A stretch of 64,000 nt of DNA, taken from Myxococcus fulvus. GTDB taxonomy: Bacteria > Myxococcota > Myxococcia > Myxococcales > Myxococcaceae. The notes under the pieces were generated by a model. That model saw only the letters and a list, made by a program, of their open reading frames with translations, searched no databases and was not told the origin of the DNA. Every line of letters starts with the position of its first letter. Position 1 is the stretch's first letter. Positions 23,999 through 33,073 of this stretch are shown piece after piece. Both the position numbers and the translations under genes were made by a program. Where the stretch lies: contig NZ_FOIB01000002.1 in the NCBI RefSeq assembly GCF_900111765.1, forward strand, positions 744,001 through 808,000. The letters run 5' to 3'.

Positions 23999-25332
23999 CT
24001 CGCCTCGGCGGGCCTCCTGAGTCCGCCGCCCCGGGGGCCCGAGGGCTCCGGCGGCCTCGTCCGCGCCGGACGCTCACCGCGCTCCTCGGATGAGGCGCGC
24101 GCGTCGTGTGACAGGCCAAGCATGAAGGCGAACAGCAGGCCCATCACCAGCTGCAGCGCGACCAGGAGGATGTCGAACACGCGCGCGTCGTCACCCTGCC
24201 CCGGCACGCCCAGCAGCGCGAGGATGGCCCGCGTCCCGATGAACCCGGGCGCGAGCTGTAGCAGCCCGGGCATGATGAGCGTGGACGAGAGGCGTTCGGG
24301 CCGGCGTCCGTAGAGCTGCCCCGCGACGCCCAGGACGAACGCGGAGACGAGCGGGCTGCCCCTGTCGCCGAGCACCCCCTTGGTGAGCTCCTGGATGCCC
24401 CACGCGAGCAGCACCGCGCCGACAATCCACGGCGTGTCCCGGCGCCGCGCGGACATGCACACCGTGAGGGCCAGGCCGCCCACCGCGATGATGGGCAGCA
24501 CCATCCCGTGCGGCAGCGCCTGCGCGCGGAGCTGGAGTGGCAGCGGCCCGAAGAAGCGCCACAGCGTGGCCGCGGCGATGATTCCCACCGCCAGCATCAG
24601 GAAGCGCAACAGGCCATAGGTGAGCCGCGACAGGCCCGCCTCCACGGACTCCCCCACCAGCTCCGCCGAGCCCAGCGTCACCACCATCGCGGGCACCAGC
24701 AGGGTGATTCCCCCGAAGAGCGCCCGCGCCGCGTCGAACGTCGGCAACACGAAGGTCAGCCCGAACGCGAGCAGCGTGCCGAGGAACGCGCCCAGGAAGC
24801 TCTTCTGCAGGTCCACGCGCATGGAGCGCAGCGTGCCGAAGTGGATGGCCCCCGCGAGCACCCCCACGATGAGCCCCGCCACCAGCTCCCAGAGGCCTCC
24901 TCCGACGCGCACGGCCACGGCGCCGCCGTACACACCATAGGCCAGCAGCACGAGCCACTCGGGGTGCGCTGGCCGCGACGTCATGATGCGGTCCAGCTCG
25001 GCGCGCGCGCCCGGCACGTCGAGCTTCCCACGTGCAATCGACTCCGACAGCAGCAGCAGGCCGGCGGCCCGGCGCAGGTTCCAGTGGGGATTGAAGGGCA
25101 GCCGCTGGATGTCCACACGGCGGGCCGCGCCCGAGCGCACCTCCGTCACCGCGAGCGTCTGCAGCGTGAAGACCTCCACCTCCAGCCCCCACGCCCGCGC
25201 CGCGCGACGCACGCGCTGCTCCACGCCGAAGGCAGGCACGTACGACAGGTGCAGCGCCCGCGCGAGGTCCAGGAGCACCGCCACCGTGGCGTCCTCGCCC
25301 GAGGGTGGGGCATCGGTTCGAGCGTCAGTCAT
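23995..25332 (-). CDS. Threonine/serine exporter family protein (ThrE-like)
   Basis: 445-residue membrane protein with a cytoplasmic N-terminal domain (about 1-130) and roughly ten transmembrane helices. The first half carries the ThrE signature region (NPHWNLRRAAGLLLLSESIA); the second half is a ThrE_2-like module (GSAELVGESVEAGLSRL and LIMPGLLQLAPGFIG). Both halves are fused in one chain, as in Corynebacterium ThrE. Export of threonine/serine or related small amino acids is the family role. ATG 25332 is supported by GAGGAGG about 10 nt upstream; longer in-frame starts lack one. The C-terminal 45 residues are charged and Pro-rich. It overlaps the convergent deacetylase gene by 4 nt. Confidence 0.85.
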   Translation of the reverse strand: MTDARTDAPPSGEDATVAVLLDLARALHLSYVPAFGVEQRVRRAARAWGLEVEVFTLQTLAVTEVRSGAARRVDIQRLPFNPHWNLRRAAGLLLLSESIARGKLDVPGARAELDRIMTSRPAHPEWLVLLAYGVYGGAVAVRVGGGLWELVAGLIVGVLAGAIHFGTLRSMRVDLQKSFLGAFLGTLLAFGLTFVLPTFDAARALFGGITLLVPAMVVTLGSAELVGESVEAGLSRLTYGLLRFLMLAVGIIAAATLWRFFGPLPLQLRAQALPHGMVLPIIAVGGLALTVCMSARRRDTPWIVGAVLLAWGIQELTKGVLGDRGSPLVSAFVLGVAGQLYGRRPERLSSTLIMPGLLQLAPGFIGTRAILALLGVPGQGDDARVFDILLVALQLVMGLLFAFMLGLSHDARASSEERGERPARTRPPEPSGPRGGGLRRPAEAS

Positions 25333-25584
25333 GCGGGCGCGGCCTCCTCGTGGCATCGAACCGTCCGGCACAGCGGGCTCGCACAAGGAACCCGACATTC
25401 GAGATGCGCGCCCACGCGCTGGACGGGGACCCCGCCCTCCAGGGCGATTCGACGGCTCGCCCGCCACGACGCTCCACGCCGCGCACGGACGACGTCACCA
25501 CGGGCCCGCCTCGTCGCCCGTCCGTGCTTGCCCCCAGGGACGTCCCAGCACACCCCTACTGCACATTCATCTGGAGGACTGCGG

Positions 25585-27084
25585 ATGGCGACCAAGAAGA
25601 AGGCCCCGGCGAGCAAACCCAACATCCTCGTCATCTTCGGCGACGACATCGGGTACTGGAACGCGAGCTGTTACAACCTGGGCGCGATGGGCTACCGCAC
25701 GCCCAACATCGACCGGCTCGCGAAGGAAGGCGCGCTGCTCACCGACTACTACGCGCAGCAGAGCTGCACCGCGGGGCGCGCGGCCTTCATCACCGGCCAG
25801 TGTCCCTTCCGCACCGGCCTCACCAAGGTCGGCATGCCGGGCGCGCACGTCGGCCTCCAGGCCGAGGACCCCACCATCGCGGACCTGCTCAAGGCCCAGG
25901 GCTACACCACGGCCCAGTTCGGCAAGAACCACCTGGGAGACCGCGACGAGTTCCTGCCCACCGTGCACGGCTTCGACGAGTTCTTCGGCAACCTCTACCA
26001 CCTCAACGCGGAGGAGGAGCCAGAGCACCCGGACTACCCCAAGGACCCGGCCTTCAAGAAGCGCTTCGGCCCACGCGGCGTGCTGCGCTGCAAGTCGGAC
26101 GGCAAGGGCGGGCAGAGCGTCGAGGACACGGGCCCGCTGACGAAGAAGCGGATGGAGACGGTGGACGAGGAGTTCCTCGACGCCGCCGTCGACTACCTGG
26201 AGCGCGCCCAGAAGTCGGGCCAGCCGTTCTTCATGTGGTTCAACACCACGCGCATGCACGTGCACACGCACCTGAAGCCGGACTCCCAGGGCAAGACGGG
26301 CCTGGGGCTCTACCCGGACGGCATGGTGGAGCACGACGCCCTCGTCGGGCAGCTGCTCGACAAGCTCGACGAGCTGGGGCTGTCGGAGGACACCCTGGTC
26401 GTCTACACAACCGACAACGGCGCGATGACGTGCATGTGGCCGGATGGCGGCATGACGCCCTTCCGCGGGGAGAAGGACACCAACTGGGAGGGCGCCTTCC
26501 GCGCGCCCTGCGTGGTGCGCTGGCCCGGCGTCATCCCTCCCGGCACGCAGCTCAACGAGCTGTTCTCGTCCGAGGACTGGCTGCCCACGTTCCTGTCGGC
26601 CGCCGGGGACGGGGACATCGTGAGCAAGCTCAAGCAGGGCCACGAGGCCAACGGCCGGACGTTCAAGGTCCACCTGGACGGGTATGACCAGACGAAGCTC
26701 TTGGCCGGGAAGGGCCCGTCCGAGCGCGTGGAGTTCTTCTACTTCGGTGACGACGGCGAGCTGGTCGCGGTGCGCCACGGCCGCATGAAGCTCGTCTTCG
26801 CCGAGCAGAACGCCAAGGGCATCGAGGCGTGGGGCGAGCCGTTCACCATCCGCCGCGCGCCCCTCATGTTCGACCTGCGCGCCGACCCGCTGGAGCGCTC
26901 GCAGGACGCCGTCGGCTACCAGTCCTGGCTGCTCGACCACTCGTTCTACCTGGTGCCCGCGCAGCAGGCCGTGGCGCGCTTCCTCTCCACCTTCCGCGAG
27001 TTCCCACCCCGCCAGCGTCCCGCGAGCTTCTCCGTGGACCAGGTGGTGGAGAAGCTGGAGCAGGCGCCGACCGGTGTGCACTGA
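25585..27084 (+). CDS. Arylsulfatase-type sulfatase
   Basis: 499-residue sulfatase of the alkaline-phosphatase superfamily. Metal ligands are in FGDDIGY (Asp20, Asp21). The formylglycine site is Cys61 in CTAGRAAFITG, a CxAxR variant of the usual CxPxR, so it needs a Cys-type maturase. GKNHLGD and TDNGAMTCMWPDGG supply the remaining active-site Lys/His and Asp-Asn. The enzyme would hydrolyse sulfate esters. No signal peptide is present (MATKKKAPASKPN), so it may act in the cytoplasm, as for some Pseudomonas-type arylsulfatases. CTGGAGGACTGCGG precedes ATG 25585. It is divergent from the ThrE-like gene and ends in a strong bidirectional terminator. Confidence 0.92.
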   Translation: MATKKKAPASKPNILVIFGDDIGYWNASCYNLGAMGYRTPNIDRLAKEGALLTDYYAQQSCTAGRAAFITGQCPFRTGLTKVGMPGAHVGLQAEDPTIADLLKAQGYTTAQFGKNHLGDRDEFLPTVHGFDEFFGNLYHLNAEEEPEHPDYPKDPAFKKRFGPRGVLRCKSDGKGGQSVEDTGPLTKKRMETVDEEFLDAAVDYLERAQKSGQPFFMWFNTTRMHVHTHLKPDSQGKTGLGLYPDGMVEHDALVGQLLDKLDELGLSEDTLVVYTTDNGAMTCMWPDGGMTPFRGEKDTNWEGAFRAPCVVRWPGVIPPGTQLNELFSSEDWLPTFLSAAGDGDIVSKLKQGHEANGRTFKVHLDGYDQTKLLAGKGPSERVEFFYFGDDGELVAVRHGRMKLVFAEQNAKGIEAWGEPFTIRRAPLMFDLRADPLERSQDAVGYQSWLLDHSFYLVPAQQAVARFLSTFREFPPRQRPASFSVDQVVEKLEQAPTGVH

Positions 27085-27089
27085 GGCCG

Positions 27090-27120
27090 GGGCCCGCGCT
27101 CACATCCTGGGCGCGGGCCC
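27090..27120. terminator. Bidirectional terminator, sulfatase / receiver protein
   Basis: Perfect 10-bp inverted repeat GGGCCCGCGC / GCGCGGGCCC (27090-27099, 27111-27120) with an 11-nt loop. It lies between two convergent stop codons (27084 and 27127), so it can serve both genes. Confidence 0.75.
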
Positions 27121-27126
27121 GCTTCG

Positions 27127-27516
27127 TCAGGCGTGGGGGACATCCTCCTCGCGGGCGGACGCGAAGCGGGACACGGCCCCCAGCAGGCGCTCCACGTCCA
27201 CGGGCTTCTTCAGGTAGTCGTCCACGCCGAGCGCGATGACCTCGCGCGCGCTCACGCCCTGGCCGGAGATGACCACCACGGGGATGGAGGCGAGCGAGGC
27301 GTCGGCGAGCTGCCGGTCCCGAAACTCCCAGCCGTTGCCGTCCGGCATCATCAGGTCCAACAGAATCACGTCCGGTCGCTCGCCCTGGCCGAGCAGCTCC
27401 AGCGCCTCCCGGCCTCCTCGGGCCAGGAGCACGCGGTGCCCCTCCAGCTCGAGCACGTCCTTGAAGGCCATCAGGATGTCCAGGTCGTCATCGACCGCCA
27501 GCACGCAGTTGAGCAT
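27127..27516 (-). CDS. Single-domain response regulator receiver protein
   Basis: 129-residue CheY-like receiver with no output domain. The acidic pocket is in VLAVDDDLD (Asp9-Asp11), the phospho-acceptor is Asp54 in ILLDLMMPDG, Ser/Thr switch in VVISGQG, and the conserved Lys in YLKKPVD. ATG 27516 with GGAGG about 11 nt upstream is preferred; longer frames add sequence lacking the fold. Such receivers relay phosphate or regulate a partner by binding. No histidine kinase is adjacent, so it is an orphan. It is divergent from the SDR gene at 27771. Confidence 0.9.
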   Translation of the reverse strand: MLNCVLAVDDDLDILMAFKDVLELEGHRVLLARGGREALELLGQGERPDVILLDLMMPDGNGWEFRDRQLADASLASIPVVVISGQGVSAREVIALGVDDYLKKPVDVERLLGAVSRFASAREEDVPHA

Positions 27517-27770
27517 GGGCGAGCCCTCCTCCGATTCAAGGTGAGGACGCTCGGCGCACACGTCATCACCCCCACGCCCGGGCCTCCCCCGAAGGCCGTC
27601 GCGCGTCGGCGCGCGGACACCGCGCATCGGACATTCCCACCAGCCGGGCGAGGCGCCGCTCCAGCGTCCGTGGACTTCTGGCGGTTCCACCGGGCGACAT
27701 GGATTTGTGTCCCCCCTTCCTCTTCAACCATGCGAGAAGCACCCTCGCGACCCCCTCGCGAGGAGACACC

Positions 27771-28532
27771 ATGGCGGAGATGAGCTACCGGACGGCGCTG
27801 GTGACGGGCGCCTCGAGCGGACTGGGACGCGGACTGGCGCTGTGGCTCGCCCGGCGAGGCCTGCGGGTCTTCGCGGCGGGTCGGCGCGTTCCCCAGCTGC
27901 AGGCCCTGGCCGCCGAGGCCCAGGCCGCGGGCGCCACCGTGGAGCCCGTGGAGCTGGATGTCTCGCGCGCGGAGCCGCTCATGGAGAAGCTGCGCGAGCT
28001 CGACTCGGAGTGCGGCGGGCTGGACCTGGTCATCGCCAACGCGGGCGTCGGCGGCGTCACGCACGGCAAGCGCCTGGAGTGGGACAAGGTCCGCTCCATC
28101 ATCGACACCAACGTCACGGGCGCGGTCGCCACGCTGACGGCCGTGTTGCCGAGCATGGTGGAGCGTCGGCGCGGTCACGTGGTGGGCATCTCCAGCCTCG
28201 CGGCGCACCGGGGGCTGGCGGGCCACGCGGCCTACTCGGCGTCGAAGGCGTTCCTCGCCACGTTCATGGAGAGCCTGCGCGTGGACCTGGCGGGCACCGG
28301 CGTGTGCGTCACCTGCATCTTCCCCGGCTTCGTGAAGAGCGAGATGACCGCCGCCAACCACTTCCCCATGCCCTTCCTGATGGAGACGGACGCGGCCGTG
28401 GAATTGATGGGCTCGGCCATCCTCCGCGGTGAGACGGAGCTCTCCTTCCCCTGGCAGCTGGCCATCCCGTCCCGGCTGGCGAAGGTGCTGCCCAACCCCC
28501 TCTTCGACGCGGCCGCCCGCCGGCTGCGCTGA
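27771..28532 (+). CDS. SDR-family oxidoreductase
   Basis: 253-residue classical SDR. TGASSGLGRG lies at residues 12-21, NAGVGG near 88, and the catalytic Ser (GISSLA) and Tyr-x3-Lys (YSASKAF) are all present. It is similar in style to the SDR at 6113 but clearly a different gene. ATG 27771 follows AGGAGACACC; an upstream in-frame ATG would add a non-conserved 24-residue leader. It ends 6 nt before pyrF and is probably cotranscribed with it, though SDRs are not part of pyrimidine synthesis. Substrate unknown. Confidence 0.88.
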   Translation: MAEMSYRTALVTGASSGLGRGLALWLARRGLRVFAAGRRVPQLQALAAEAQAAGATVEPVELDVSRAEPLMEKLRELDSECGGLDLVIANAGVGGVTHGKRLEWDKVRSIIDTNVTGAVATLTAVLPSMVERRRGHVVGISSLAAHRGLAGHAAYSASKAFLATFMESLRVDLAGTGVCVTCIFPGFVKSEMTAANHFPMPFLMETDAAVELMGSAILRGETELSFPWQLAIPSRLAKVLPNPLFDAAARRLR

Positions 28533-28538
28533 GGTCCC

Positions 28539-29399
28539 ATGTCCTCGACGACTCCCCCGTCCTTCGCCCAGCGCTTCGCCCGGCTCGCCGACGAGCGCTC
28601 GCCGTTCTGCCTCGGGGTCGACCCGTCGCGGGACCTGCTCACGCGCTGGGGGCTGCCCGACACCGCGCAGGGACTGTCCGACTTCTGCGAGCGCATCGCG
28701 GAGGCCGCCGGTGACAGCGTCGCGGTGGTGAAGCCGCAGAGCGCCTTCTTCGAGCGCCACGGCCCCGCGGGCCTCCAGGTGCTCCAGCAGCTGATGAAGC
28801 GCTTCCAGGCCGCGGGCTCGCTCGCGCTGCTGGACGTGAAGCGCGGCGACATCGGCTCCACCATGGACGCGTATGCCGAGTCGGTGTTCGGCCCGGACAG
28901 CGCCTACCAGGCGGACGCGGCGACCTTCACCGCGTACCTGGGGCTGGGCGCGCTGGTGAAGACGATTGAGCGGGCGCGTGCGTCCGGCGCCTGCGCGTTC
29001 CTCGTCGTGCGCTCGTCGAACCCGGAGGGCACCTCGCTCCAGAAGTCGAAGGGCGAGGATGGGCGCACGGTGGCCGAGGCGCTGGCCGACGGCCTGCGCG
29101 AGCTGAACGAGAAGGCGGGTCCGGGCGTGCTGCCCGCGGGCGCGGTGATGGGCGCCACCCTGCCCGACTCGGACCGGGGCGTCATCGAGCGGCTGGGCGG
29201 CGCGCTCCTTTTGACGCCGGGCATCGGCGCGCAGGGCGCGGGCTTCGACGACCTGAAGCGGCTGTTCGCGGGTCGCGAGGCGCAGGTCATCCCCACCGCC
29301 ACGCGCTCGGTGCTCGAGGCGGGGCCGGATGTCGCGTCGCTGCGCGCGGCGATTCTCCGCCACGTGGAGCCCGCGCGGCGCTTCCGTCAGGGCGCCTGA
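28539..29399 (+). CDS. pyrF: Orotidine 5'-phosphate decarboxylase (type 2)
   Basis: 286-residue enzyme of the longer, type 2 OMP decarboxylase group. The substrate and catalytic motif LLDVKRGDIGST lies near residue 97, with the essential Lys and Asp pair; CLGVDPSRD at the N-terminus and LTPGIGAQGAG at the C-terminus complete the phosphate site. It converts OMP to UMP, the last step of de novo pyrimidine synthesis, in the cytoplasm. GAGG sits 5 nt before ATG 28539. It is followed by a strong hairpin shared with the convergent PBP1A gene. Confidence 0.95.
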   Translation: MSSTTPPSFAQRFARLADERSPFCLGVDPSRDLLTRWGLPDTAQGLSDFCERIAEAAGDSVAVVKPQSAFFERHGPAGLQVLQQLMKRFQAAGSLALLDVKRGDIGSTMDAYAESVFGPDSAYQADAATFTAYLGLGALVKTIERARASGACAFLVVRSSNPEGTSLQKSKGEDGRTVAEALADGLRELNEKAGPGVLPAGAVMGATLPDSDRGVIERLGGALLLTPGIGAQGAGFDDLKRLFAGREAQVIPTATRSVLEAGPDVASLRAAILRHVEPARRFRQGA

Positions 29400-29406
29400 A
29401 ACGACT

Positions 29407-29445
29407 CGGGCCCCGCGTCCTCCCGGAGGAGGCGCACGGGGCCCG
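29407..29445. terminator. Bidirectional terminator, pyrF / PBP1A
   Basis: Perfect 9-bp inverted repeat CGGGCCCCG / CGGGGCCCG (29407-29415, 29437-29445) surrounding a second GA/TC-rich self-complementary core. It sits between the pyrF stop (29399) and the convergent gene's stop (29469). Confidence 0.7.
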
Positions 29446-29468
29446 GAGGTCCACGACGGTGACGGGCG

Positions 29469-32039
29469 CTACTGCGCGCCCATCATGAACTGGTCCACGT
29501 CGACGGTGTTCTTGTCGGGCACGGCGTCCTTCGGCTCGGTGCCCTTCTTGAAGAACATCAGCTCGGAGTTCTTCGAGCCCGCCGGAGCAATCTTCCCCGT
29601 CTTCTTGTCGATGTGCAGCCGGACCAGGTCCATGGACTGCCACGGGTAGAACTCCGACTGCGGCCGGCCCTCCAGCGCGCGCTTCATGTAGTTGAGCCAG
29701 ATGGGCAGCGCCGCGCGGCCACCCGTCTCGTAGCGGCCCAGCGGGTGCGGGTTCAAGTCGTAGCCCACCCATGCCACCGTCACGAGATCTCTCGTGTACG
29801 CCGCGAACCACGCGTCGAACGAGTCGTTCGTCGTGCCCGTCTTGCCGGCCGCGGGCTTGCCCAGCCGCGTCGCCGGACCACCGGTGCCCTGCAGCACCAC
29901 GCCGCGCAACAGGTGCGTGAGGATGAAGCCGACCTCCGGGCTCATCACCTGCTCACCGGGCTCGAACAGGCGCGCGTAGCCGGCGGCCACGCGGTCCTGC
30001 AGGGGCGCCCACGCGTCGTCGAACGCGGTGTGGTCCTCCAGCGTGCGGCCCCAGCGGTCCTCCACCTTGCGCACGAAGTACGTGGGCTTCTTGCGGCCGT
30101 AGCGGTTGAACGTCGCGTAGGCGTTGGCCAGGTCCACCGGGTACACGCACGAGGAGCCGAGCGCCGCGGAGAAGTCCATGTTCATGGGCGTGGTGATGCC
30201 GAGCTTCGTGCTCCACGCCGCCATGTTCTTCACGCCCACCGCGCCGAAGGTCTTCACCGCGGGGATGTTCATCGAGTTCACCAGCGCCGTGCGCAAGGTC
30301 ACGTCGCCCACGAACTCCTCGCTGTAGTTGGCCGGCTTCCAGGACAACTTGGTGTCCGGGTCGTGCTCCACAATCGGCGAGTCGACGATGACGGTGGCCT
30401 CCGACCAGTTGAGCTGCTCGAGCGCCGCCGAGTACACGAACGGCTTGAACGAGGAGCCCGGCTGACGGCACGCCTGGAAGGCGCGGTTGAACTCGTTGTC
30501 GTCGAAGTCGTAGCCGCCCACCATCGCCGTGAGGTACTGGCGGTGGGGGTCCACGGACACGAGCGCGCTCTGGGCCTCGGGCGTCTGCTCCAGCCGGAAG
30601 AGCTTCACGCCCTCGGCGGGGATGTCCTCGGCCAGCTTCTTGTCCCACTGCTCCTTGTCGTCCGTGAGGTCCTTCTTCGTCACGTGGCGCACGACGACGA
30701 GGTCGCCCACCGCGATGGCCTTCTTCACCGACGAAATCATCATCGCCGGGTAGTAGCCCTCCGGGTTCACCTTGCGCGCCCAGCGCATGCCCAAGAGCGG
30801 CAGCCGCGCCGCGTGCGGGCCCACCTGGATGTCCGCGCCCTTGCCGTCGTCATCCAGCTTCGTGACGGCCGCCACGTACAGCCGCCCCTCCACGAGCTCG
30901 TCCTGGCCCATGGCCTTGCGCGACTTGTCGAGGAAGACCTTCAGCTCCTCGGCCGTCAGCTGCTTCACCGGCCCGCGCCAGCCCTGGCGCTTGTCCACGG
31001 ACAGCAGCCCCTCCATCACCGCGTCCTGGGCGGCGCGCTGACGCTCGCTGTCCATGGTGGTGAAGATCTTCAGGCCCTCCTTGAGGAGCACCGGGTTGCC
31101 GTAGCGGTCCACCACGTCCTTGCGGACCTGCTCGACGAAGTACGGGGCGAACTCGTGGAAGACGTCCTCCACGGGGAACACCTTCACCGCCTCCGCGTTG
31201 GCCGTGTCGTGCTCGGCCTGCGAAATCATGCCCTCGTTCAGCATGCGGCGCAGCACGTAGGCGCGGCGCTTGCGAGCCGCGTCCGGACGCAGGAACGGCG
31301 AGTAGCGGCTGGGCGCCTGGGGCAGGCCCGCGATGAGCGTCATCTCCCCGAGCGTCAAATCCCGCACGTCCTTGCGGTAGTAGTTCTCCGCCGCGCTCTG
31401 CACGCCGTAGCTGTGGTGCCCGAGGAAGACGTTGTTCAGGTAGAGATAGAGGATCTCCTCCTTGGTCAGCGACTGCTCCAGCCGCAGCGCGAGGATGGCC
31501 TCGCGAATCTTGCGGGTGAGCGTCTTGGCCGTGGCGGACTTGTAGCCCTCGGCGGAGATGAGCACCGCCTTCGCCGTCTGCTGCGTCAGGGTGGAGCCAC
31601 CCTGGATGCCGCCGGAGCGCAGGCCCAGCTTGGAGCCGATGGTCTTGAACGCCGCGCGAGAGGTGCCCAGCACGTCCACGCCGAAGTGGTCGAAGAAGCT
31701 GGAGTCCTCGCTGGCGATGAAGGCCTGGACCAGGCGCTTCGGAATCCGCTCGTAGGGCACCACCTTGCGCCGCTCGTTGTAGAACTCGCCGGCCAGCACC
31801 GCGTCGTCGGTGTAGACCTCGGTGACGATGGGCGGCCAGTACTCGTCCACCTTGGGGATGGCGGGCAGCCCGTCCGCGTACACGTAGTAGATGGCGACCA
31901 GGCCCACCGCGCCCGCCGTCGCGCCCGTCAGCGCCAGCCACCCACCCAGCTTCAGCAGCACCTTCCACCAGCGGCCCGGGGGAACCCCCTTCAGCACCAG
32001 CTTCGAGCGGCTGCGGTCAGTCGTCTTGGAGTCGGACAT
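29469..32039 (-). CDS. mrcA: Penicillin-binding protein 1A (transglycosylase/transpeptidase)
   Basis: 856-residue bifunctional murein synthase. A cytoplasmic tail and one membrane helix (about 35-55) lead to a GT51 domain with catalytic Glu111 in EDSSFFDHFGVD and the GGSTLTQQ motif. The transpeptidase domain follows with the active Ser in PGSSFKPF (near 540), the SMN motif VNSMNIP and KTGTT near 760. It polymerises and cross-links peptidoglycan on the outer face of the inner membrane. Length and architecture are standard for PBP1A, including the inserted OB-like domain between the two catalytic modules. It lies 33 nt downstream of the pseudouridine synthase gene. Confidence 0.95.
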   Translation of the reverse strand: MSDSKTTDRSRSKLVLKGVPPGRWWKVLLKLGGWLALTGATAGAVGLVAIYYVYADGLPAIPKVDEYWPPIVTEVYTDDAVLAGEFYNERRKVVPYERIPKRLVQAFIASEDSSFFDHFGVDVLGTSRAAFKTIGSKLGLRSGGIQGGSTLTQQTAKAVLISAEGYKSATAKTLTRKIREAILALRLEQSLTKEEILYLYLNNVFLGHHSYGVQSAAENYYRKDVRDLTLGEMTLIAGLPQAPSRYSPFLRPDAARKRRAYVLRRMLNEGMISQAEHDTANAEAVKVFPVEDVFHEFAPYFVEQVRKDVVDRYGNPVLLKEGLKIFTTMDSERQRAAQDAVMEGLLSVDKRQGWRGPVKQLTAEELKVFLDKSRKAMGQDELVEGRLYVAAVTKLDDDGKGADIQVGPHAARLPLLGMRWARKVNPEGYYPAMMISSVKKAIAVGDLVVVRHVTKKDLTDDKEQWDKKLAEDIPAEGVKLFRLEQTPEAQSALVSVDPHRQYLTAMVGGYDFDDNEFNRAFQACRQPGSSFKPFVYSAALEQLNWSEATVIVDSPIVEHDPDTKLSWKPANYSEEFVGDVTLRTALVNSMNIPAVKTFGAVGVKNMAAWSTKLGITTPMNMDFSAALGSSCVYPVDLANAYATFNRYGRKKPTYFVRKVEDRWGRTLEDHTAFDDAWAPLQDRVAAGYARLFEPGEQVMSPEVGFILTHLLRGVVLQGTGGPATRLGKPAAGKTGTTNDSFDAWFAAYTRDLVTVAWVGYDLNPHPLGRYETGGRAALPIWLNYMKRALEGRPQSEFYPWQSMDLVRLHIDKKTGKIAPAGSKNSELMFFKKGTEPKDAVPDKNTVDVDQFMMGAQ

Positions 32040-32072
32040 ACGTGTTTCGAAACCTCGCGGGCTTCCAATGCC

Positions 32073-33029
32073 TCAGGGCAGCAACGCGGCCCGCTTGAGC
32101 ACGTCTCGGAGCTCGGGTGGGAGGGGGGCCTCCACGGCCACCTTGCCACCGCCCTCCGGGTGGGGAAATTCGATGCGCTCGGCATGCAGGAACAACCGCT
32201 TGAGCCCCCAGCGCGCCTGCACGTCGCGGTTGAAGGCGAAGTCACCGTATTTCTTGTCGCCGACCACCGGGTGTCCGATGGCCGCCAGGTGCCTTCTTAT
32301 CTGATGGGTGCGCCCGGTCTCGATGGCGCAGGACAGGAGCGCCACCTCGCCAGACTGCTTGACGACCTTCCAGCGGGTGAGGGCCTCCTGCATGTTCACC
32401 CCGCGGCGGGCCTTGGACTCGGCCGTCTGCTGGTGCTCCGACAGGGGCAGGTCGATGACGCCGGACTCCTTGGGCATCTTCCCCTTCACCAGGGTGAGGT
32501 AGCGCTTCTTGGAGAGCCCGTGGGTGAAGACCTCCGTGAAGTGCACCATCGCCGGGCGTCGCTTGGCGACGAGGATGACGCCGGAGGTCTCCCGGTCCAG
32601 CCGGTGGGCGGGAGAGGCGGTGAAGTCGTTGCGGACGGCCTTGGGCCCCAGGTAGGCGCGCACGTAGTCCACCAGCGTGCCCCCGGTAATGCCGGAGCCG
32701 GTATGGACGGCCATCCCGCTGGGCTTGTCCACCGCCATCAGCCAATCGTCCTCTCTGAGAATCACCAGCCGGCTGGGGTCCACCGGCGGGGGTGGACGGT
32801 CCACTTTCGGACGGTCCTCCCCCTTGAGCGTCTGCTCGTCTCCCCGGATGGTGAGCACGTCTCCTTCGGCGAGCAACTGCTCGGGCTGGGCGCGCTTCCC
32901 GTTCACCCGCACCTTCTTGGTGCGAATCATCTTGAACAGGTGGCTGACGGGAACGGTGGGAAGGCGCTTGCGCAGGTGCTTGTCCAGGCGCATCCCGGCG
33001 GTGTCGGTCTCGATTCGGTACTCGATCAT
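32073..33029 (-). CDS. RluA-family 23S rRNA pseudouridine synthase
   Basis: 318-residue enzyme. An S4 RNA-binding domain (about 10-70, MRLDKHLRKRLP to VNGKRAQPEQLLAEGD) precedes the catalytic domain with Asp145 in HRLDRETSG. The motif GRTHQIRRHLAAIGHPVVGD marks the RluA family. The S4 domain points to the RluC/RluD subgroup, which modifies large-subunit rRNA uridines; which site cannot be decided here. A short Pro-rich linker (RPPPPVDP) separates the domains. ATG 33029 is 44 nt from the divergent pentapeptide gene. PBP1A follows on the same strand. Confidence 0.93.
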   Translation of the reverse strand: MIEYRIETDTAGMRLDKHLRKRLPTVPVSHLFKMIRTKKVRVNGKRAQPEQLLAEGDVLTIRGDEQTLKGEDRPKVDRPPPPVDPSRLVILREDDWLMAVDKPSGMAVHTGSGITGGTLVDYVRAYLGPKAVRNDFTASPAHRLDRETSGVILVAKRRPAMVHFTEVFTHGLSKKRYLTLVKGKMPKESGVIDLPLSEHQQTAESKARRGVNMQEALTRWKVVKQSGEVALLSCAIETGRTHQIRRHLAAIGHPVVGDKKYGDFAFNRDVQARWGLKRLFLHAERIEFPHPEGGGKVAVEAPLPPELRDVLKRAALLP

Positions 33030-33073
33030 TTGTGCTGGCGCGCGGACCAGACCATACGAATAATCCCCGGTCC

